38,049 bases of DNA, taken from NCBI GenBank assembly GCA_900767025.1, contig CAAFXS010000029.1:1-38049 (forward strand). The letters run 5' to 3'. A model generated the notes under the pieces. That model searched no databases. It saw only the letters and a program-made list of their open reading frames with translations, and was not told the origin of the DNA. The stretch is from Clostridia bacterium. GTDB lineage: Bacteria > Bacillota > Clostridia > Oscillospirales > Acutalibacteraceae. The translations under genes and the position numbers were made by a program. How positions within the stretch are numbered: the stretch's first letter is position 1; each line of letters begins with the position of its first letter. Shown piece by piece: positions 32,473 through 38,049 of this stretch.

Positions 32473-33876
32473 ATGGCGGAAAAAATTAAAGCCATAAAAG
32501 CAAAGTACCGTGAAAACCCCGGGTGGTACTGGCTGATGGCTATTATATTTTTGTTCCCGATTTTGCCTGAATATGTCAGTCCGTTTATACTGTTTATCGG
32601 TTTTATTGTGTTTAAAGTGCAGTGGAGCCGTGAGGGACGCAAGGCAAAGGTTGGCACATTAGGCAAGCTGATGATGGCGTTTATGACGCTGGCAATAGTC
32701 AGCACATTGTGGAGCGAAACCAAATTTTCAACATTTTCCACGGCGGCGCTGTGGTGGGGTATGTTTCTTGTTCAGATTATGATTTACAATCTTGCAAGAA
32801 CAAGGCGGAAAATTGACAGAATTTTATCGCTGATGGTTGTATCCGGTGCAATTAACGGTATAGTCGGAACGCTCCAGATTTGCAGCTATACGCTTTACAG
32901 ATTCGGGAAAATCAGTGAAGACCTTGTTTTTGTTACACCGTTTTACAGGGATTTTGACAAGGCGGTTTATTCCTGGCTGCCCTTTGAGATTGTTACAAAA
33001 ACATGGTCCTCAAGAGCAAGCGGATTTTTCTCAAACCCGAATCTTTTAGCAACATATATGGTAATTGTTTATCCCATATCGATTTATTTGTTCCTTAACT
33101 CAAAGGACAGAAAGCACAAATTGCTCTATTTCTTTATGAATGTGCTTATAAGTGCCGGTATGAGTTCGACAATGACAAGAGCCGGTTGCTTTATTGCAAT
33201 TGCAGGCTGGCTGTTTATGTTTGCGGTTCTTCTAAAAAGATATTGGAAACCGCTGCTTGAAATATTCATTCCCACTATTTGCATTATTCTCCCCTCTATT
33301 CTTACGAGATATGGGCTGATATTTAAAACAGTGGGTAAAGTCAGCGGTGCAGGCAGTGGCGGAACCGAGGCAAAAATGTCATCGGAGGCACATTTCCGAA
33401 TTTGGGAAAGCCTAATTGATTATTTGATAAACCATATTAAACCGTTTATTTACGGCACCGGCTTCGGTGTTGAGCAAACAGGAAATATTCTTTTAAACGA
33501 ATATAATCTTAACAAGCCTCACGCACACAACTTTTTAATTGAAACCTGGGTTGAGCTTGGAATTATCGGCGTTATACTCCTTGCAGTTATACTGTGTTGT
33601 AATTTCGGAAAGTTAATGGAAATCAACGCAAACAACGGCAAAAAGTTTACTCTTGTGTTCTGTGTTTTCACCTCAACCTTTATGTACCTTATCTTCGGAT
33701 TAACCGACTATATTTTCAATTCACCAAAGCAGATTATATTCCTGTTCATTCTGCTGGGGCTTACCCAGGCAATAAGCTTTTGTTACGAAAAGAATGTTAT
33801 AACCGATACACAAAGTCTTATCTATGTGGCGGAAAAGGAAATTGATAATCTAATTCATCAGGAAAATAATCATTAA
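32473..33876 (+). CDS. O-antigen ligase/Wzy-type polymerase-like membrane protein
   Basis: A 467-residue polytopic membrane protein (about ten to twelve helices) of the Wzy_C/O-antigen ligase family. The best marker is the periplasmic-loop-to-helix segment KPHAHNFLIETWVELGIIG near 350-370, the conserved histidine motif of WaaL-like enzymes. A large extracytoplasmic loop with SEAHFRIWESL lies before it. In Gram-positives such proteins join or polymerise lipid-linked glycans for capsules, wall polysaccharides or glycoproteins. AGAGGTAA precedes the ATG. No other polysaccharide genes are adjacent, so the substrate is unknown; a link to the teichoic-acid-like transferase at 18130-20551 is only a possibility. 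Confidence 0.88.
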   Translation: MAEKIKAIKAKYRENPGWYWLMAIIFLFPILPEYVSPFILFIGFIVFKVQWSREGRKAKVGTLGKLMMAFMTLAIVSTLWSETKFSTFSTAALWWGMFLVQIMIYNLARTRRKIDRILSLMVVSGAINGIVGTLQICSYTLYRFGKISEDLVFVTPFYRDFDKAVYSWLPFEIVTKTWSSRASGFFSNPNLLATYMVIVYPISIYLFLNSKDRKHKLLYFFMNVLISAGMSSTMTRAGCFIAIAGWLFMFAVLLKRYWKPLLEIFIPTICIILPSILTRYGLIFKTVGKVSGAGSGGTEAKMSSEAHFRIWESLIDYLINHIKPFIYGTGFGVEQTGNILLNEYNLNKPHAHNFLIETWVELGIIGVILLAVILCCNFGKLMEINANNGKKFTLVFCVFTSTFMYLIFGLTDYIFNSPKQIIFLFILLGLTQAISFCYEKNVITDTQSLIYVAEKEIDNLIHQENNH

Positions 33877-33903
33877 AAAAACGGCACGCTTTTCCGTGCC
33901 GTT
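33875..33903 (-). terminator. Terminator for minus-strand transcripts of the GH43-like operon
   Basis: AACGGCACG at 33880-33888 pairs perfectly with CGTGCCGTT at 33895-33903 around a six-base loop. The T run is on the minus strand, so it mainly ends transcription from the small-peptide/GH43 side. It touches the stop codon of the ligase-like gene. Confidence 0.75.
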
Positions 33904-33913
33904 AAATATTGCT

Positions 33914-33942
33914 AAAAAGGAGAGCCGAAGCTCTCCTTTTTT
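33914..33942 (+). terminator. Bidirectional terminator after the ligase-like gene
   Basis: A perfect 12-pair stem (33914-33925 with 33930-33941) closes over a CGAA tetraloop, which is a stable GNRA-like cap. T runs are present at both ends, so it can terminate both the plus-strand ligase gene and the minus-strand peptide gene. Confidence 0.9.
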
Positions 33943-33943
33943 G

Positions 33944-34066
33944 TTAGAATTCTATTTCCTCGTCTCCGCCGCCTTGGCCCGGGCCAAGTTCGCCGGATGT
34001 TGTTATAACATAACTTGCAGTAAATTTTTCTATCTCCAGTTCAGGAGAAATATAATCTTTTTTCAT
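33944..34066 (-). CDS. 40-residue peptide with Gly-rich tail, unknown function
   Basis: Small gene with a perfect AGGAGG at 34080-34075, eight bases before the ATG. The 40-residue product starts MKKDYISPELEIEKF, continues with a Val-Ile-Thr-Thr-Ser-Gly stretch (residues 20-25) and ends in a Gly-rich segment (GPGQGGGD) and an acidic EEIEF tail. It has no signal peptide, no cysteine and no membrane helix. It starts 24 bases after the stop of the large secreted protein gene and ends just before the bidirectional terminator, so the two are almost certainly cotranscribed. It resembles, from memory, short Lys-Lys-x-Tyr-x-x-Pro peptides of unknown role in Clostridia; no function is claimed. Confidence 0.75.
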   Translation of the reverse strand: MKKDYISPELEIEKFTASYVITTSGELGPGQGGGDEEIEF

Positions 34067-34090
34067 AACAAAATCCTCCTAACCAAAGAA

Positions 34091-37000
34091 TTACAGTGAG
34101 CAGATATTACCGTATGAAACGGCTTCAATTGTTTCACCGCTTGCAAGCTTATAGTTATACTTAACATAAGCTCTTGTTCTTACGCCATTGCCTACGCCGT
34201 TCTTGATGCTGAGTGAATACTGATTACTGAAATCAATATGATATTTGTTTACTGATGCGTAAACATTTGCACTGCCTATAACAAGGTCTGCAGAGTCATC
34301 CTTTGTATAAAGTGTGCCAACCTCAACAACTTTTACATTTACATCATCAGGAATTGCTGTTGTGTAAGCGCTGAAGGTTGTAAACTTTTTGTTTGTTGTG
34401 TCAGTACAGGCTGCGGCACTGTAAACAAACGGCAGCTTGTAATCTAAATTATGAATCATAAGTGCGTCGGTAACAGTAGAACCGTTAATACTGTAATTAC
34501 CGTTTGAGCCGGTTACTGTAAAGAATTCCATATCTCTGTTAGCATAGAATTCATAAGTTGTGCCGTAAGCAGCGATTGAATAATCAGTTCCAACCTTAAT
34601 TGCAAGTGCGTAAGCATTTGCAACATCACTTGTAACAGTTATTCTGTCATCATACTTAACACCACTTTCTACTTTGCTGTTATCAAGCTTGATAGTATAC
34701 AAAGCATCTGTAGAATAAGCACTGATAGGCTTAATTGTAGTTGTGCCGGATGCAACAGTTGCAGAATTTGTTTTAATTCCGTTAACAGTAAATCCTGTTA
34801 TTGCAAGATACGGCATATTCGGAACAGTGTAAGGTACACCGTTGACGGTTACAGTGTTACCGCTGATGGTAATTGACTGTCCGGCTGTTGCAGGAATTGA
34901 ATAAAGAGTTGCACCGTACTGATCGGTAATAATTACAACATCTGAATTTGTTGTGCAGTAAGCTGTAACAACAGTGTCTGACTGAACAAGAACAGAATAT
35001 TGATTAGACTCATAAGCCGCATTCTTTGTTGTGCCGCCTGCCTCTATTTTCCAGTTAGTGCAGGTTGCACCGCCAACATAAGCAGATGCATTTAGTGTTT
35101 CAACTTTACCGTAATCACAAAGTTTATTTTCGAATACAGTTGTCTCTGTTCCGTTAAGTGAAACCTTAAAGGTTACTTTATACTGATTTTTAATGTTTGT
35201 ATCAGTAGTATTGCTGTTAATTGCATTAAGAAGAGTTGATACGCAGTTATCAATAAGAGTCTGCGGATTTGCAGTAACTGTAGTCTTCATTGCGTCGAAA
35301 TCTGCTTTTGCATCTTCAACTGCTTCCAATCCTTTTGATGTAAACACAGATGTGTCAAGTGTGTCGTAAATCATTGCCAATGTGTTGTAGTTTTGTACAT
35401 CAACATTGTTTACAGAAGAATGAGCATCAGGCTTAACAGTACATTTGAAGGTTGCAAGATTATTTGCCTCGGTGTTGTACTGATATTTATGTTCACCTTC
35501 AGGAATAAGTGCAGCTCTTGCAGTATTGAGTGCATTTGCAATGTTCTCTATTGTTTTACTATCATAGGTTGTTGCATATGTGTTAGCAGATGCAACAGTG
35601 TTAATTGCATTAATTGCAGTTTTTCTTGCATCAATGTAAGCCTGCCAATTTGCATAGCAGTTATCGTTAACCTTTAACGGTGAATTTTCGATTGCAGTTC
35701 TAAGCAAATCATAAGCATTGCTTGATACTAAAGAATAATTTTTAACTGTACTTGTAATGCTTTTTGCCTGAGTATTGTAACTGCTGACTGCAGTTGATAC
35801 ACCGCCTGAATACGAAACGCTTGTTGCTGACGGATCAAGCTTTGATGCATTGCTGTCCATATATGATATTAATGAACTAACATTTGAAGAATTAATATCA
35901 TATGAGTCAAGATTTTTAATTGAAAAATCTTTTGCAATTCCTGCATAGTCAATTACATAAATATGATTTGAAGAAGTTGCTGAACCTTCCAAATAGTTAG
36001 TTTTACTATGGTCATTACCGCCACAGAAGACTGTCCAATTAGGTGTAATTTCATAAGTATACTCACCTCTAAAATCAATATTTTGATTTACTATAAGTCG
36101 ATTTGAATACTTATAATGTTTATCTCTATCTCTTGCAACTCCATCACTTAACTTACTTGACGAGAAACCAGGTCTATTTGATTGCGATGCAAGTGGATAA
36201 ATAAAATTAATTGCAGTATCTGTTTGGTCACCATACCAATATTCGTTAAAGAATATTTCGGAAGAACTTGGAAAAGCAGAAAAAACTTTATGTTTACCTG
36301 CAAGAAGATTGCCTTCTCTTCTTGAATGTGAATTCATAAGTATAGGCAATGTCATTAAGTTACTATCAAAAAGAACAACTGTCTCCGGATGATAAATTGT
36401 CAATTGAACATAAGCATTTTTTCCCAAATAATTTGCTGTCTGTAATTCTGATGTAAGGGCTGCATAGTCAGAGCAAAGCGGTGAATACAGAAGGTTGTTG
36501 TAATAGTATGCCGGGTCATAATTGTTTGGAGCATCATCTTTTCTGACACCATTCTTGTAGTCACCAGAGAAACCGATACCTTGTGCACTGCCTGCAGGTC
36601 CCTGCTGAACTGTAGCAGGGCTGATAGCTGTCATATTATTGAGTGCTGACTGAAGAGCTGAAATCTTATCATCAAGCTGGGCTCTTGTAACTGCAGTTGT
36701 ATTTGTGCTGACAGTGGAATCACTCATCTCTGCTGAATTCTCACCGTAATAATAAGAATCAAAATACTGTTTTGCAGTAAGATATGCAGAATATGCCTGC
36801 CCTGCATTCTGCCAGATTGTATCGGAATCTGCCATTCTGAAAGCAAAATCATTTATCCTCAAATAGTCATATTCTTTTTGAGTAATTGAAATGATTGAAC
36901 CGTGACGAACACGAGAACCCTTACCGTCAATATTTCCCAAATCAGTAACAGATTCGACTTTTGACATAGGACCTGATTTAAACTTAAACAGGTTGGTTGT

Positions 37001-37969
37001 AGGCTCTGAATCATTATTGCAATCACCGAAAGCCATCAGTGTACCGTCGGAAAGAGTATAGGTAGTAAAGCCTTCCATTCTCTTGCTGTAAACAAGGTGA
37101 GCATCATCAAGCACTGAAACATACGGTCCGTTAATATTAGCTGAAGTTGCATAATACGTTTTGTTTGTATATGTTTCATCCAGAGTACCGCTGTCACCGT
37201 AGTCACTGTAGTACATAATGTACTGACTGCCGTCATAATAGATATCACCGTCTATTCTGTGGCGACCATCAACTGTAATAGGCTCTGAAAAAAGTGCTTG
37301 AGGGGTCTCATACTTACTGATATCGAGAAGGTCTGTGGTATAGATATAAGTCATATCTGTATGCCACTTAGAGTTATATGTAGCTGCATCAGGTATACCA
37401 TCGTGAGCAACACCAAGATAAACCATATATGCACCGGTTGTTCCGTCACCGTTAGTATGATTAGCATCCCAAATTACCTGTGGAGCCCAAGCACGGCCTA
37501 CCCAATTATCACTGAACATTGATGCAATACTGATTACTGTTTCATCAGTCCAGTTAACAAGGTCCTTTGAACGCCAAAAGATAATGCTGTTAGTATTATT
37601 CCACCAATCGCCCCAAGTTGAACCCTTTGAAATGTTACAGTCCATATCTGTTGCTACGATATAGTAATAACCATCCTGTCCGTAGAAAAGATAAGGGTCA
37701 CGGCAGGCAAGACGACCCAAGGTCTGATTAATAACCTGATTATTGTTATTGAGTGGTGTAAATTTTTTTCCGTTTTCTGAAACAGCAAAACGCACTGCCT
37801 GACCGTTAGTTGTATCGTCTTTAAAGTACGACATAAGATAATGCGTTTTTTCAGTTGAACTTGCAGTATCAGCCGCATTTGCCGAAAGTGAAACAAACGG
37901 TATTGCGGTACTAATCATCAATACTGCAAGGAAAAGTGAGAGAATTCGCTTGGAAAACTTTGTTTTCAT
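34091..37969 (-). CDS. Large secreted multidomain protein with N-terminal GH43-like five-bladed propeller
   Basis: A 1292-residue secreted protein. A signal peptide (about 1-33, ending ANA) is followed by a glycoside-hydrolase family 43-like beta-propeller (about 40-365). Its likely catalytic triad is Asp91 in RDPYLF, Asp240 in RIDGDIYYDG and Glu299 in RMEGF; WAPQVIWD near 161-168 is also typical of arabinofuranosidase/xylosidase relatives. A helical segment, a beta-rich region of unknown type (about 480-680), two FIVAR-like three-helix bundles (about 690-890) and several beta-sandwich repeats follow, ending with AVSYGNICSL. There is no LPXTG or dockerin. A longer frame opens at 37999, but AGGAGG before the ATG at 37969 fixes the start. 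Substrate is unknown, probably plant or host arabinose/xylose glycans. Confidence 0.82.
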   Translation of the reverse strand: MKTKFSKRILSLFLAVLMISTAIPFVSLSANAADTASSTEKTHYLMSYFKDDTTNGQAVRFAVSENGKKFTPLNNNNQVINQTLGRLACRDPYLFYGQDGYYYIVATDMDCNISKGSTWGDWWNNTNSIIFWRSKDLVNWTDETVISIASMFSDNWVGRAWAPQVIWDANHTNGDGTTGAYMVYLGVAHDGIPDAATYNSKWHTDMTYIYTTDLLDISKYETPQALFSEPITVDGRHRIDGDIYYDGSQYIMYYSDYGDSGTLDETYTNKTYYATSANINGPYVSVLDDAHLVYSKRMEGFTTYTLSDGTLMAFGDCNNDSEPTTNLFKFKSGPMSKVESVTDLGNIDGKGSRVRHGSIISITQKEYDYLRINDFAFRMADSDTIWQNAGQAYSAYLTAKQYFDSYYYGENSAEMSDSTVSTNTTAVTRAQLDDKISALQSALNNMTAISPATVQQGPAGSAQGIGFSGDYKNGVRKDDAPNNYDPAYYYNNLLYSPLCSDYAALTSELQTANYLGKNAYVQLTIYHPETVVLFDSNLMTLPILMNSHSRREGNLLAGKHKVFSAFPSSSEIFFNEYWYGDQTDTAINFIYPLASQSNRPGFSSSKLSDGVARDRDKHYKYSNRLIVNQNIDFRGEYTYEITPNWTVFCGGNDHSKTNYLEGSATSSNHIYVIDYAGIAKDFSIKNLDSYDINSSNVSSLISYMDSNASKLDPSATSVSYSGGVSTAVSSYNTQAKSITSTVKNYSLVSSNAYDLLRTAIENSPLKVNDNCYANWQAYIDARKTAINAINTVASANTYATTYDSKTIENIANALNTARAALIPEGEHKYQYNTEANNLATFKCTVKPDAHSSVNNVDVQNYNTLAMIYDTLDTSVFTSKGLEAVEDAKADFDAMKTTVTANPQTLIDNCVSTLLNAINSNTTDTNIKNQYKVTFKVSLNGTETTVFENKLCDYGKVETLNASAYVGGATCTNWKIEAGGTTKNAAYESNQYSVLVQSDTVVTAYCTTNSDVVIITDQYGATLYSIPATAGQSITISGNTVTVNGVPYTVPNMPYLAITGFTVNGIKTNSATVASGTTTIKPISAYSTDALYTIKLDNSKVESGVKYDDRITVTSDVANAYALAIKVGTDYSIAAYGTTYEFYANRDMEFFTVTGSNGNYSINGSTVTDALMIHNLDYKLPFVYSAAACTDTTNKKFTTFSAYTTAIPDDVNVKVVEVGTLYTKDDSADLVIGSANVYASVNKYHIDFSNQYSLSIKNGVGNGVRTRAYVKYNYKLASGETIEAVSYGNICSL

Positions 37970-38049
37970 AAAAATACCTCCTAAATTTCGGGTTGCCAAA
38001 TGCTTCGCAAATCCACGGCTTACTGACTACTCCGATTTGGATCTGTTTC

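Noticed and set aside
106..38001. Shared GGTTGCCAAA near both ends of the window (106-115 and 37991-38000) as flanking repeats of an element
   Set aside because: A ten-base match between two sites in 38 kb is expected by chance, and the surrounding bases diverge.

Overview
The window reads as a stretch of chromosome from an endospore-forming, moderately low-GC Firmicute of class Clostridia, probably a gut Oscillospiraceae/Ruminococcaceae-type bacterium. The class is inferred from an intact pro-sigma-K gene, a GerW/YtfJ sporulation protein, strong AGGAGG ribosome sites and the gene order scpA-scpB-DUF2953-ytfJ-dacF-rluB. The family-level guess rests only on protein style and the large secreted GH43-like enzyme. 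No tRNA, rRNA, CRISPR array, insertion sequence or phage gene was seen. All genes except sigK and an O-antigen-ligase-like gene lie on the minus strand, so transcription runs mostly from high to low coordinates.

Positions 1-4320: two minus-strand terminators and a short repeat, then uppP (lipid-carrier recycling). Next is a three-gene biotin-dependent carboxyl-transfer cassette: a short 12S/MmdA-like subunit, a biotin carrier and a 5S/OadA-like subunit. It has its own promoter and no decarboxylase beta subunit nearby, which resembles a transcarboxylase. Positions 4338-14760: twelve tightly packed or overlapping genes that look like one long operon. In transcription order they encode a lipoprotein with VCBS/FG-GAP-like motifs (no normal start codon), an OmpR-type response regulator, a histidine kinase, a DUF1385 protein, PrmC, an M50 protease, ScpA, ScpB, a DUF2953 protein, YtfJ/GerW, a DacF-type carboxypeptidase and RluB. 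A strong terminator follows.

Positions 14825-18065: a DUF2804 gene and a upp-uraA uracil salvage operon, each with a terminator and a candidate promoter. Positions 18087-26870: a DNA-repair operon uvrB-MATE-uvrA, preceded by a sigma-A promoter and a LexA-type palindrome. Its last member is a gene fusing a CDP-glycerol glycerophosphotransferase (TagF-like) domain to a GT4 glycosyltransferase. That gene is broken by a one-base frameshift in a run of eight A. This is the most striking single feature here: an assembly error, a pseudogene or a phase-variable surface-polymer switch.

Positions 26900-32310: divergent sigK, an orphan fumarase-type beta subunit with a small coiled-coil protein, and two tandem membrane-anchored parvulin foldases. 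Positions 32380-38049: a plus-strand O-antigen-ligase/polymerase-like membrane protein, converging through two back-to-back terminators on a 1292-residue secreted GH43-like protein. That gene is followed by a 40-residue peptide gene with a perfect ribosome site, the best candidate for something undescribed.
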